A stretch of DNA of 64,000 bases from Rivihabitans pingtungensis (GTDB lineage: Bacteria; Pseudomonadota; Gammaproteobacteria; Burkholderiales; Aquaspirillaceae), in assembly GCF_003201855.1 (NCBI RefSeq), contig NZ_QJKI01000001.1, positions 1 to 64,000 on the forward strand, read 5' to 3'. Shown in pieces: positions 15,979 to 24,846 of this stretch. The notes beneath the pieces are model-generated. The model made no database searches. It was given only the letters and a program-made list of their open reading frames with translations, and was not told the origin of the DNA. How positions within the stretch are numbered: the stretch's first letter is position 1; each line of letters opens with the position of its first letter. Both the position numbers and the translations under genes were made by a program.

Positions 15979-16893
15979 ATGCACCGGCAGGATGGCCGGG
16001 CTGGGGGCGGGATGGCTGGGTGGCTGGAACAGGCGCGCACGGGCGAGGGCCTGGGGTGTTTGCCGGTGCAGTTGGCGTGCGTGTCCGACAGCTTGCAGCT
16101 GGGCGATTTTGCCGGCCCGCTGTGGCGCAGCGGCTTTGGTTTGGCGTTAAAGCGCCAGCTGCCGGCCTTGTTTGACCTGCTGTTTGCCGAGCAGGCGCGG
16201 CTGGGGCGTTTGTATGCGCTGCATACGCCCACGGCGCAGGTGCAGCCGGGGCAGCCGTTTACCCTGGGCTTTACCTTGTTTGGCCCGGCCAGCGCGCATG
16301 CCCAGCTGTGTGTGCAGGCGTTTGCCGCGCTGGGTGCGCTGGGGCTGGGCCGCGCGCGCGGCTTGTTTCGGGTGGAAAGCGCGCAAGTGGCCGGCGCGTC
16401 CGCTCCGTTCTGGCAGGCCAGCCACGGCCTGACCGCCTGGCCGCGCCCGCTGCCGGCAGCGCACTGGCTGGCGCGCACCCACCCGGCGCGCGGGCTGCGC
16501 CTGCACCTGCGCAGCCCGGTGCGCATCAAAGACCACAATCAACTCTGCCACACGCTGGACGCCCCGCAGCTGGTGCGCCGCCTGCACGGCCGGCTGGGCC
16601 AGCTGTGCGACGCCGCTGGCGAGGCGTTTCCGCTCAGCGAAGCCGAGCTGGCCGCCCAGCGCCAGGCCGCCGAAGCGCTGCGCCTTGGCCCGGCGCAACT
16701 CAATTGGCGCAATATCGCCCGCCGCTCCTCACGCAGCCAGCAACACATGGTGTTTGGCGGCCTCACCGGCCAACTGGAGCTGCACGGCGAACTCTCCCCG
16801 CTCACCGGCCTGCTGGCGCTGGGCGAAGTGCTGCAACTGGGCGGCAAAACCACTTTTGGCTTTGGGTGCATGCATGCCGAATGGCTGGATTGA
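15979..16893 (+). CDS. cas6: CRISPR pre-crRNA endoribonuclease Cas6
   Basis: The protein has 304 residues from the ATG at 15979; the ATG at 16012 is an equally possible start, as neither has a clear ribosome-binding site. The RAMP fold is recognisable from LPVQLACVSD near the N-terminus, the GPLWRSGFGLALKR segment, and a C-terminal block with GGLTGQLELHG and the glycine-rich LGGKTTFGFG. This fits Cas6 of the large COG5551-type group, which cuts pre-crRNA within repeats. It lies between array 2 and the cmr operon and is the only Cas6 in the window, so it would process all three arrays. Confidence 0.87.
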   Translation: MHRQDGRAGGGMAGWLEQARTGEGLGCLPVQLACVSDSLQLGDFAGPLWRSGFGLALKRQLPALFDLLFAEQARLGRLYALHTPTAQVQPGQPFTLGFTLFGPASAHAQLCVQAFAALGALGLGRARGLFRVESAQVAGASAPFWQASHGLTAWPRPLPAAHWLARTHPARGLRLHLRSPVRIKDHNQLCHTLDAPQLVRRLHGRLGQLCDAAGEAFPLSEAELAAQRQAAEALRLGPAQLNWRNIARRSSRSQQHMVFGGLTGQLELHGELSPLTGLLALGEVLQLGGKTTFGFGCMHAEWLD

Positions 16894-17009
16894 TGGCCCG
16901 GCCCCGCTCACCCAGCCTGCCATGTCAGAAGGGCTTTGTGAGCGGCTTGATCTGCCACTGACCCGAAATCATTCACTAACACACGCGTTCTCTTCTTAAG
17001 GTGGCCCAT

Positions 17010-18047
17010 ATGCCGCTTCGCCGTTTGCCCTCGATTTCCAGTGCTGAACCCAGCACCCCGCCGGCCGTGGGTGTGGCTTCGCTAGAAAAAGTCGAAAAAA
17101 AGAAAACATGGCTGGACAGTCAAGAGGCGCGCGACGCTGAGCCAATTCACTGGAAAAGTTACGAATGCCTGCTGGTAACGCCGCTATTTGGCGGCGGGGT
17201 AGTTGCCGGCCAGGTGGATCAGCGCATGCCCATTCGCGCCAGCGCCATTCGCGGCCAGCTGCGCTTTTGGTGGCGACTGCTGGCCAGTAAACGGCTAGGT
17301 GATGATGTAAACGCCATACGCCAGGAAGAATTCGCCCTGTGGGGCGGCCTGGGCACCCCGCCGCAGGCAAGCCGGGTGTGGGTGGAAGTGAGGCATGATA
17401 AACCACTCAAGTTCACAGCGGTAGAAAATATTAATTCCTATGCTTTAGCTGGGGCAGATAGAAAACCAGGTGATATTCTTTACTACCAATCAACTTGGCA
17501 TCTATATATTGGGTTCGAGCGTAGCCATTTGACCAGTGCGCAATGTGACCAAGTAATGGAGGCAGTGCAATGGTGGGCAAATTTTGGAGGTGTTGGCGCA
17601 CGTACTCGCAGAGGGTTTGGCTGTGTGCTGGTTCCTAAATGTGAATTGCTAACACCACAAGATGTTAGAGAGAAATTGGGCGGCACATTGGTTTTTTCAT
17701 CCGCAAAATTCGAGACAGCATTTGTGGCTTGGGAACACGCTATTGTTGCCTTAAAATTAAAAGGGAAAAAGATAGAAAATCGCCAAGGTTATCTAGGCCC
17801 AGAACGGCAAGCCAGCCAGGTTATTTTACGTGTTCGGCCAACAAAAGATGGAAAATGGCAATCGCTTGCTCTAATGCTGCCAACCGTAAAAAATGCAAAA
17901 GAAGCTAGCGAATTTCTCAAGGCACTAAGCCATTTTAGATTAAAAGATTCAAGCATATCTGACGCACGAGAAAAATCAAAAAAAGAGACATCAAATCTGA
18001 TGCAGACCTGTCACGTACTTTTTAAAAAATATCAGACAAAATCATGA
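17010..18047 (+). CDS. cmr1: Type III-B RAMP protein Cmr1
   Basis: The protein has about 345 residues from the ATG at 17010, which has AAGGTGG just upstream; a GTG at 17001 is in frame. Cmr1 features are the N-terminal strand YECLLVTPLFGGG, the IRASAIRGQLRFWWRLL motif near residue 75, EEFALWG, and a GGVGARTRRGFG motif near residue 195. Cmr1 caps the Cmr complex near the 3' part of the target RNA. Composition changes sharply at about 17395: the first part resembles its GC-rich neighbours and the rest is AT-rich with different codon use. The stop overlaps the cmr2 start (ATGA). Confidence 0.92.
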   Translation: MPLRRLPSISSAEPSTPPAVGVASLEKVEKKKTWLDSQEARDAEPIHWKSYECLLVTPLFGGGVVAGQVDQRMPIRASAIRGQLRFWWRLLASKRLGDDVNAIRQEEFALWGGLGTPPQASRVWVEVRHDKPLKFTAVENINSYALAGADRKPGDILYYQSTWHLYIGFERSHLTSAQCDQVMEAVQWWANFGGVGARTRRGFGCVLVPKCELLTPQDVREKLGGTLVFSSAKFETAFVAWEHAIVALKLKGKKIENRQGYLGPERQASQVILRVRPTKDGKWQSLALMLPTVKNAKEASEFLKALSHFRLKDSSISDAREKSKKETSNLMQTCHVLFKKYQTKS

Positions 18048-20026
18048 CCACCGTCCTCATCCTTTCTTTTGGCCCGGTGCAGGATTTCATCGCCGCCGCG
18101 CGGCGCAGCCGGGATTTATGGAGTGGCTCGTGGTTGCTGTCGGAGGTGTGCAAGGCCGCCGCGCTGGCGCTGTATCAGGAAGATGGCGTCGAGCTGGTGT
18201 TTCCGGCTGCCGACAAAACCGACCCGGCAAACCTGCTGCAACCTCGCTCAGCCTTGTCCGTCGCCAACAAACTGCAAATCACCCTCGCAGGCCAGCCCAG
18301 CGCCGCACGGATTGACAAGCTGATTCAGCAGGCGCAGGCGGCTGCGCAGGCGCGGCTGGACCAGTTGGCTGTCGAGACGATAGTGAACTTTAACGCACGG
18401 CGCCCGAATACCAGGCTGACGCTGAATGGCCCCCTGTGGCACAAGCAACTGCTTGATTATCTGGAGTGCTATGCCGGCTGGGCGACGCAAGACGAACAGC
18501 AAGACGAACAGCCAAAAATCAGCTACAGCCAGGCCGTGCGGCACGCCAATCTGGCTTTGCAGGCGCGCAAGGCCACCCGTGGTTTTGCCCAGCTGGCCAG
18601 CCATCGGAATGCAGAAGGGTTTGGCGTGCCCAAATCGTCGCTGGATGGCGCGCGGGAAACCGTACTGACGCCAGAATCCGATACTAAGCCCGACCCCATC
18701 AACGCGGTATTTCGTGAGCTGAAACTCGGGCTGAACCCAGGCGAGCAGCTGGATTGCATGGGCCTGATCAAGCGGCTGGCGGTCAACGCCGAGCAATTTA
18801 CCCCAGTGTCGCGCATTGCCGCAGACAGCTGGCTGCGGCAATTGCCCGACACAGAGCAAGCCGGTTTGCTCACGGCGTATGAGGCGGTTTATCAGGCGGG
18901 AAAACAGCTGGCCGGGATGGCCGACTTATTGGGGCTGGCGTCTCGGGTAACAGGCAATAGCGGTGATTATCAGGCCCTACCGTTTGACGGCGCCTTGCTC
19001 TACCGCGCCCGGCTGGCGGTGGCGCAACGCGAGCTGAACAATCTGCAAAACAAAGACGAGCCCCTCAACGCGCTGGCGGCGGCATTAAACACGCTGGCAG
19101 ACACGCTGGCCCCAATCTGGCGCGCCTACGGCGAACCCACGCCGTATATGGCCGTGCTGCAAGCCGATGGCGACCAAATGGGCGCATTGCTGGAGCACAT
19201 CAGCAGCCCCGAGCACCATCAGCAAGTGTCGCAGGCGCTGGCGCGCTTTGCTGAAAACGCCGGCCAGGTGGCGCGCACTTATTACCACGGCCATGTGATT
19301 TATGCTGGCGGCGACGATGTGCTGGCTTTGGTGCCGCTGGATCAGGCGCGGGGTTGTGCGGATGCGCTGCGCCAAAGCTTTGCCCGCACCCTGGCCGAGT
19401 GCATCAAAGACATTCAGCTTGATCTTGCCCCCACCGCCTATCCCACCCTGAGCGTGGGCCTGGGCATTGGCCATATGCAAGAAACCCTGAACACCCTGCG
19501 CGATTTGGCCAAGCGCGCCGAGCAACTGGCCAAGGGCAACCTGGGCCCCCAGCCGCGCAATGCGCTGGGCATTTGCCTGCGCAGCCGCAACAACGCCGAG
19601 CTGAGCTTGCGCCGCCGCTGGGACGATCACGATGGGCAAGCCGCCTTGCAGCAATGGCAGCAAGGCTTTTTACAGCAACTGCTGCCCAGCCGGCTGGCGC
19701 ACGACGCGCTGGCGCTGGCAGCGGCGGGCAAGCGGGCCGGGCATTCCGCCGCCATGCTGGAAGCCGAATTCATCCGGCTGTTTGCCCGCACCGAATTTCG
19801 CCCCAACCCTGAGCATATTCCCGAGGGCAGTGATAAACCGGAAACCCCGGCGCAGGCGCGCGCGCGCTGGCAGCGATGCCTGCAAGACCGGCTGGCCACC
19901 TTGCACAAGCAACACCCAAGCAGCACCTGTGAGTGGGCTAGCGCCGCCTGCGAGCTGGCTCACGAACTTTACGTCAGCCACTGGCTGGCCAGCAAAACCC
20001 GTCAGGACTTGGGAGAATTGGCATGA
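18044..20026 (+). CDS. cmr2: Type III-B Cas10/Cmr2 with GGDD cyclase motif and no HD domain
   Basis: The 660-residue protein opens directly with ILSFGPVQDFIAAARRSRDL, the Cmr2 segment that follows the HD nuclease in longer homologues. No His-Asp pair occurs in the first 250 residues. The second palm domain carries YAGGDDVLALV, with GGDD at residues 422-425, preceded by ADGDQMG near residue 372. Cas10 proteins use this palm to make cyclic oligoadenylate from ATP when the complex binds target RNA. The lone HDG near residue 528 is in the C-terminal region and is not an HD domain. The gene overlaps cmr1 and cmr3 by ATGA junctions. Confidence 0.95.
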   Translation: MTTVLILSFGPVQDFIAAARRSRDLWSGSWLLSEVCKAAALALYQEDGVELVFPAADKTDPANLLQPRSALSVANKLQITLAGQPSAARIDKLIQQAQAAAQARLDQLAVETIVNFNARRPNTRLTLNGPLWHKQLLDYLECYAGWATQDEQQDEQPKISYSQAVRHANLALQARKATRGFAQLASHRNAEGFGVPKSSLDGARETVLTPESDTKPDPINAVFRELKLGLNPGEQLDCMGLIKRLAVNAEQFTPVSRIAADSWLRQLPDTEQAGLLTAYEAVYQAGKQLAGMADLLGLASRVTGNSGDYQALPFDGALLYRARLAVAQRELNNLQNKDEPLNALAAALNTLADTLAPIWRAYGEPTPYMAVLQADGDQMGALLEHISSPEHHQQVSQALARFAENAGQVARTYYHGHVIYAGGDDVLALVPLDQARGCADALRQSFARTLAECIKDIQLDLAPTAYPTLSVGLGIGHMQETLNTLRDLAKRAEQLAKGNLGPQPRNALGICLRSRNNAELSLRRRWDDHDGQAALQQWQQGFLQQLLPSRLAHDALALAAAGKRAGHSAAMLEAEFIRLFARTEFRPNPEHIPEGSDKPETPAQARARWQRCLQDRLATLHKQHPSSTCEWASAACELAHELYVSHWLASKTRQDLGELA

Positions 20027-21261
20027 GCGACAGCGACTTGTTTCATTACCAGCTGGAAGCCCTGGCCCCGCTGGTGTTTCGCTCGGGCAAGCCGTTTGGC
20101 GTGAATGCCGGCGCCGATGGCGCGGCGTTTCCGCTGCCTTCCAGCCTGGCCGGCCTGCTGCGCAGCTTGTGGGCCGAGCAGCAGGGCCAGGCGTTCAGCC
20201 CCGAGCTGAATCAGATAACCTCCTATGGCCCGCTGCTGGCCTGGCGCGAGCAAGACAACACGCTGATTCCGCTGGCCCCCGCCCCGGCCGATGCCCAATA
20301 TGTGACTGTCCAGCCAGACAAAAAAAACGGGCAAACCGATGCGCAGCAAACGCCCAAAGTCATCATCCGCCGCCGCTGCCCGCAGCCGCTGCCCAACACA
20401 ATGGGCTGTGACTTAGCCGCCGGCCTGCTGCCGGTGTGGAGCAGTGAAGACCTCGAACAAAACCCCGGCAAACCCGCCCCCGGCCCACAGTATTGGCCGC
20501 TGGCCGAGCTGGCGCGCTGGAGCCAGGGCGAAAACATCTGCCTGGATGCGCTCAACGCCAACGGCCTGATCACGCTCACCGACAGCGTGCGCACCCATGT
20601 GGCCATCGCCCCCGACAGCCAAGCCGCCGCCGATGGCCAGCTGTTTCAAACCGCCGGGCTGGATTTGGCCCCACAGCGGCAAGCCGACGGCAGCTGGGCC
20701 ACGCGCGAGCTGGTGTGGCTGGCCAGCACGCCCAAGCCGCTGGCCTCGCGGCTGGCCACCTTTGGCGGCGAGCGCCGGCTGTCGCGCCTGCACCCGCTGG
20801 ACGCCCACGCCGCCCCGGCGCACTGGCTGCGCCCCTGTGAAGATCAAATCGCCAACATACTTGCACAAGGCGGCCTGCGCCTGACCCTGCTGACCCCGGC
20901 ACTGTTTGCCAACGGCCATTTGCCCGGCTGGCTGAGCGCTAACCCAGCAGACGGCAGCCTGAGCGGCCAGCCGCCCGGCTGCTCTAACCTGCGCCTGACC
21001 CTGCGCGCGGTGGCCAGCCATGGTTGGCAAGCCGTGTCTGGCTGGGATTTGGCCGAGCAAAAACCGCGCGCCGCGCGCAAGGCGCTGAAAGCCGGCGCCG
21101 TGCTGTGGTTTGCCCTGGACAACCCCGCCCAGCTTAGCGCAGAAGCCTTGCGCCCGCTCTTGCGCCAGCTGTGGACCCAGCCCCTCAGCGACCGCTCACA
21201 AGACCAGCGCGACGGCTTTGGCCTGGCCCTGCCCGCCGCCTGGACACCCCCATCCGCCTGA
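20023..21261 (+). CDS. cmr3: Type III-B RAMP protein Cmr3
   Basis: The 412-residue protein fits Cmr3: an N-terminal LEALAPLVFRSGKPFG, then FPLPSSLAGLLRSLW, and a central FGGERRLSRLHPL segment. Cmr3 binds the crRNA 5' tag and sits next to Cas10 in the Cmr complex. The start ATG overlaps the cmr2 stop. Cmr4 follows after 17 bases, the only non-overlapping junction in the operon core. Confidence 0.93.
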   Translation: MSDSDLFHYQLEALAPLVFRSGKPFGVNAGADGAAFPLPSSLAGLLRSLWAEQQGQAFSPELNQITSYGPLLAWREQDNTLIPLAPAPADAQYVTVQPDKKNGQTDAQQTPKVIIRRRCPQPLPNTMGCDLAAGLLPVWSSEDLEQNPGKPAPGPQYWPLAELARWSQGENICLDALNANGLITLTDSVRTHVAIAPDSQAAADGQLFQTAGLDLAPQRQADGSWATRELVWLASTPKPLASRLATFGGERRLSRLHPLDAHAAPAHWLRPCEDQIANILAQGGLRLTLLTPALFANGHLPGWLSANPADGSLSGQPPGCSNLRLTLRAVASHGWQAVSGWDLAEQKPRAARKALKAGAVLWFALDNPAQLSAEALRPLLRQLWTQPLSDRSQDQRDGFGLALPAAWTPPSA

Positions 21262-21278
21262 CCCCGAGATTGCCGAAC

Positions 21279-22202
21279 ATGGAACATCAACTGTTTTATC
21301 TGCACGCCTTGTCCGCCCTGCACGCCGGCACAGGCCAGGGGGTGGGCGCCATCGACCTGCCCATTGCCCGCGCCCGCGCCACCCAGCTGCCGCTGCTGCC
21401 GGGCTCCAGCCTGAAAGGTGTGCTGCGCGACCAGGCCAGCCAGACGTCCACGCGGGACAATCCAAACATCGCCGCGCTGTTTGGCCCGGACAACACCGCC
21501 ATGGACAGCCCACACGCTGGCGCGCTGGTGGTGGGCGACGCCAATTTGCTGATTTTGCCGGTGCGCGCGTTTTGCGGCGTGGTGGCGTTTGCCACCTGCC
21601 CGTTTATCTTGCGCCGCTACGCCCGCGACCTGCCCGCCGCATGCCGGGACAAACTGCCCATCCCCACCCTCGACACCGAAGCCGCGCTGCCAGAATGCAG
21701 CGTGCTGCAATACAGCGTGCCGGACGCCGGTCAGCAATTGCTGCTGGAAGACCTTAACCTGAGCATCCAGCAAAACCACGCTGAAGCCAAAGCCTGGGCC
21801 ACATACTTGGCCAATGCACTCTATCCCAACGACAACAACTGGCAGACTGAATTTACTGCCCACTTTGCCATCCTGCCGGACAATGTGTTTTCGTTTTTGG
21901 CCGACACCGCCACCGAAATCCGCGCCCGCGTGCGCATCGACCCCCACACCCGCACCGTGGCCAATGGCGCGCTGTGGTACGAAGAAAACCTGCCCGCCGA
22001 AAGCGTGCTGTGGGGCATGTTGGCGTTTAGCCCGTCGCGCAGCAGCAACAGCAGCGACAGCGCACAAGACATGCAGGCAAAATTCAAAACCTGCTTTAGC
22101 CAGCCAGAGCAACTGATGCAACTGGGCGGCAAACACACCGTCGGCCGTGGCCTGTGCCGGCTGGTGCTGAGTGCAGCACACACAGAAGGCGAGCAAAAAT
22201 GA
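21279..22202 (+). CDS. cmr4: Type III-B backbone protein Cmr4
   Basis: From the ATG at 21279 the protein has 307 residues. It shows the Cmr4 pattern: YLHALSALHAGTGQGVGAID at the N-terminus, LPLLPGSSLKGVLRD near residue 39, then IAALFGPD and GALVVGDANLLILPVR. Cmr4 is the repeated backbone subunit that, in characterised complexes, cleaves target RNA at six-base intervals through a conserved aspartate in the N-terminal loop. An aspartate is present in GAIDLP near residue 23. The stop overlaps the cmr5 start. Confidence 0.94.
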   Translation: MEHQLFYLHALSALHAGTGQGVGAIDLPIARARATQLPLLPGSSLKGVLRDQASQTSTRDNPNIAALFGPDNTAMDSPHAGALVVGDANLLILPVRAFCGVVAFATCPFILRRYARDLPAACRDKLPIPTLDTEAALPECSVLQYSVPDAGQQLLLEDLNLSIQQNHAEAKAWATYLANALYPNDNNWQTEFTAHFAILPDNVFSFLADTATEIRARVRIDPHTRTVANGALWYEENLPAESVLWGMLAFSPSRSSNSSDSAQDMQAKFKTCFSQPEQLMQLGGKHTVGRGLCRLVLSAAHTEGEQK

Positions 22203-22588
22203 ACACGCGTAGCCGCCAACACGCCGCCAACGCACACGCGTGCGTCAGCGCTGTCGCTTCACAAGCTTACGCCAGCAAATACCGCGCGCTGGCGTTAAGC
22301 TTTCCCATCATGGTGCTGCAATCCGGCCTGGCGCAAGCCACCGGGTTTTTGCGGGCAAAAAGCAGCGACAACAACGAATATCAGCGGTATCTATCTGACC
22401 TGGCTGGCGTGCTAGGGTACGACAACGGCCCAGCACTGTACGATGCCGTCATCGCCAGCGATCTGCCAACCTATCAGCAACTCACCCGCCAGGCGCTGGA
22501 CGCCAGCGGCTGGCTGAAACGCTACGCCCAAGCCCTGCTGCAAGAAGATGCGCCAGCGCCAACAACAACCGAGGGCGCGCAATCATGA
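22199..22588 (+). CDS. cmr5: Type III-B small subunit Cmr5
   Basis: The 129-residue protein is predicted to be mostly helical. It has the Cmr5 features ASKYRALALSFPIMVLQSGL near residue 28, FLRAKSS and YQRYLSDLAGVLG. Cmr5 lines the RNA-binding groove of the Cmr complex. The start ATG overlaps the cmr4 stop and its own stop overlaps the cmr6 start. Confidence 0.93.
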   Translation: MNTRSRQHAANAHACVSAVASQAYASKYRALALSFPIMVLQSGLAQATGFLRAKSSDNNEYQRYLSDLAGVLGYDNGPALYDAVIASDLPTYQQLTRQALDASGWLKRYAQALLQEDAPAPTTTEGAQS

Positions 22589-23373
22589 CCGAACTGATGC
22601 GCGAAGCACTCAAAAAACAACCGGCTGCTCAGCTCCTCAAACCGGATCACGCCCACGCCGGCCTGTGGCTGCAACGCGGCTGGCCCACTTTTGTCACTGG
22701 CGACAGCAAAAACAATAAAACCGGCCACATCAATAAGCTCTGCACCATTCGGCCCAGCGCGCTTTATAAAGAAGCCTTCAGGCGCTGGGAAAAAACCGCC
22801 AAAACCCTACCCGGCGCAACCCTGTTCGCCACTGTCTCGCAACGCCTGCTGATCGGCAGCAACGCCGCCAGCGCGCTGGAAACCGGCGCCGCCATCCAGC
22901 ACAGCTACGGCATGCCGATGATTCCCGGCAGCGCCGTCAAAGGCTGCGCCCGCGCCTACGCCCAGCAACTTGGGCTGGGCGCAGAATACCTGGCCATGCT
23001 GTTTGGCCTGGACGAAGGCGAACTGGCCGGCCCCGGCGGCCTGGTGTGGCACGACGCCTGGTGGCGCCCCGACGGCCAGGAGAAATTTCCCTTTGTGGCC
23101 GATGTCGTCACCGTTCACCACCCGGAGTACTACCAAGGTAAAGAGGTCATGGCCAGCGACACCGACACCCCGGTGCCCAACGCCCAGTTGGCCACCCACG
23201 GCGAGTTTTTCTTTTACATCGGCTGCGAGCACCGAGACAGCCAACCCTGGGCCGAACTGGCCATCCAACTGCTCAAAGCCGCCCTGCACGGCGCCGGCAT
23301 CGGCGGCAAACGCGCAGCGGGATATGGGCGGATGGCGGCAAAGCAACAAGATTCCGATGCTTTCAATCAGTAA
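22585..23373 (+). CDS. cmr6: Type III-B RAMP protein Cmr6
   Basis: The 262-residue protein matches Cmr6: RLLIGSNAASALETGAAI near residue 87, then YGMPMIPGSAVKGCARAYA, and a C-terminal GAGIGGKRAAGYGRM with the RAMP glycine-rich loop. Cmr6 sits beside Cmr1 at the crRNA 3' end. It is the last core cmr gene; the DUF6602 gene follows after 91 bases. Confidence 0.94.
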   Translation: MTELMREALKKQPAAQLLKPDHAHAGLWLQRGWPTFVTGDSKNNKTGHINKLCTIRPSALYKEAFRRWEKTAKTLPGATLFATVSQRLLIGSNAASALETGAAIQHSYGMPMIPGSAVKGCARAYAQQLGLGAEYLAMLFGLDEGELAGPGGLVWHDAWWRPDGQEKFPFVADVVTVHHPEYYQGKEVMASDTDTPVPNAQLATHGEFFFYIGCEHRDSQPWAELAIQLLKAALHGAGIGGKRAAGYGRMAAKQQDSDAFNQ

Positions 23374-23464
23374 GCACAAAGCAAAAATTTAGCGGATTGG
23401 GAAAAACCAAGAATGAATCAAGCAGCTGCTACAGCAACTCAACCCATTATCGTAAAACCTTGCC

Positions 23465-24232
23465 ATGACGACTGACACATCTCAACACCAAAAATGGAAC
23501 CTTTCCGACCTGCTCGACACCCTGCACACCCGCATTCAAGGTGAACTGCAAGCCTGCCGCGTGCTGGCCCATCCCACCGACAAAGGCGACGCCAGCGAAG
23601 ACGTCTGGCTAAAATTGATGCAAGATTATCTGCCACAACGCTACCGCGCCGAAAAAGCCCATGTGGTGGACAGCAACGGTGAATTCAGCGAGCAAATCGA
23701 CATCGTGATTTTCGACCGCCAATACACCCCGCTGATTTTTGAACTGCGCGGCAGCATGATTGTGCCGGCAGAAAGCGTGTATGCGGTGTTTGAGGTGAAA
23801 CAAACTGCCAATAAAGCGCATATTGAATATGCCAAGAAAAAGATCGCCAGCGTCAAAGCGCTCCACCGCACCAGCGCACCCATCCGGCACCTGACGGGTA
23901 AAAATCAAAAAGCCCTGTTTTCCATTCAAGGCGGGCTATTGGTTTTCAACAGCAATATTCAGCCTGACACGCTACAATCTTATCTTGAAAAAGACCCATT
24001 GCGACGCATCAATATCGGCTGTGTTGCCAGCAACCATGGCACAAGCAAGCCCGCCGGCTATTTCCTGGCGCCAGCCATAGAGATAGATGATCCTTCAAAT
24101 ATCGCTCCATGCGAATTTTATCCACACCCAAAAGCCGCCACTGCCTTTTTGTTTAAACTTATTGGCTTGCTGCAAACACTCGGCACCGTTCCCGCCATTG
24201 ATATGGACAAGTACGCAGAAAAGTTGATTTAG
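23465..24232 (+). CDS. DUF6602 family protein, PD-(D/E)XK nuclease-like
   Basis: The 255-residue protein resembles the DUF6602 family. It shows a nuclease-like pattern: QIDIVIFD with Asp79 and VYAVFEVKQ with Glu110 and Lys112, matching the D...(E/Q)-x-K arrangement of PD-(D/E)XK enzymes. An N-terminal acidic helix (DASEDVW) may supply a further carboxylate. It lies 91 bases after cmr6 on the same strand, 14 bases before leader 3, so it is embedded in the CRISPR island. No CARF or SAVED sensor domain is evident. It may be an accessory nuclease; that role is inferred from motif and position. Confidence 0.7.
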   Translation: MTTDTSQHQKWNLSDLLDTLHTRIQGELQACRVLAHPTDKGDASEDVWLKLMQDYLPQRYRAEKAHVVDSNGEFSEQIDIVIFDRQYTPLIFELRGSMIVPAESVYAVFEVKQTANKAHIEYAKKKIASVKALHRTSAPIRHLTGKNQKALFSIQGGLLVFNSNIQPDTLQSYLEKDPLRRINIGCVASNHGTSKPAGYFLAPAIEIDDPSNIAPCEFYPHPKAATAFLFKLIGLLQTLGTVPAIDMDKYAEKLI

Positions 24233-24246
24233 CCGTCCAAAACCCA

Positions 24247-24384
24247 CTAGGCAAACAGCATGCAGTGCGCTATCATCGCAAGGCGTTTCGGGGGTGTCTG
24301 GGGAGACATCTCCCCGCCCGGAGCGAAAAGTTGGGAACGCCCCTTGCAAGATGCTGATCTTGCAGGATAAAAGCAAGGGGTGCT
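24247..24384 (+). promoter_or_regulatory. CRISPR leader 3
   Basis: This 138-base segment shares CTAGGCAAAC, GCGCTATCAT, GGGGAGACATCTC, GCGAAAAGTTGGGAAC and the sequence bordering the first repeat with leaders 1 and 2. It differs at more positions than those two do from each other. It begins 14 bases after the DUF6602 stop. Confidence 0.82.
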
Positions 24385-24698
24385 CTCTAGTGGTTTCCCT
24401 GATCTCTAAGGGATTAAGACTTTGGAAGATTTTTTTTCTTCGATCCACTCAATCCTCTAGTGGTTTCCCTGATCTCTAAGGGATTAAGACATACAATCGT
24501 CGGGAGGCGGCACATAAGGTTTGCTCTAGTGGTTTCCCTGATCTCTAAGGGATTAAGACAAATGTCGGCGCCCTGCGTAACAGATGTGCTACCTCTAGTG
24601 GTTTCCCTGATCTCTAAGGGATTAAGACGCATTTTTACCGCTATACCTAATATAATATTTTCCTCTAGTGGTTTCCCTGATCTCTAAGGGATTAAAGT
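24385..24698 (+). CRISPR. CRISPR array 3 (five repeats, four spacers)
   Basis: The repeats begin at 24385, 24455, 24524, 24593 and 24663. They differ from arrays 1 and 2 by one base in the centre (GATCTCTAAGGG against GATCTTTAAGGG), fixed in all five copies. The last repeat ends AAAGT instead of AAGAC. Spacers are 34, 33, 33 and 34 bases. The array lies between the DUF6602 gene and cas2. Confidence 0.97.
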
Positions 24699-24846
24699 CA
24701 GTTGTATTGCCTTCACATCACATGATGACAAAGTGTTGCAAACACCCAACGCAAGCCAAATTTTTCTGTAAAAACCAGCAGCGCCCACTATCAGCCACTC
24801 AGCCATCAGGCATATGCTTTACACATCCACTGTGCGGAGAAATGGC

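Noticed and set aside
19620-19650. HDG sequence in Cmr2 as an HD nuclease motif
   Set aside because: It lies near residue 528, after the GGDD palm, while Cas10 HD domains are N-terminal; no second metal ligand set is visible.
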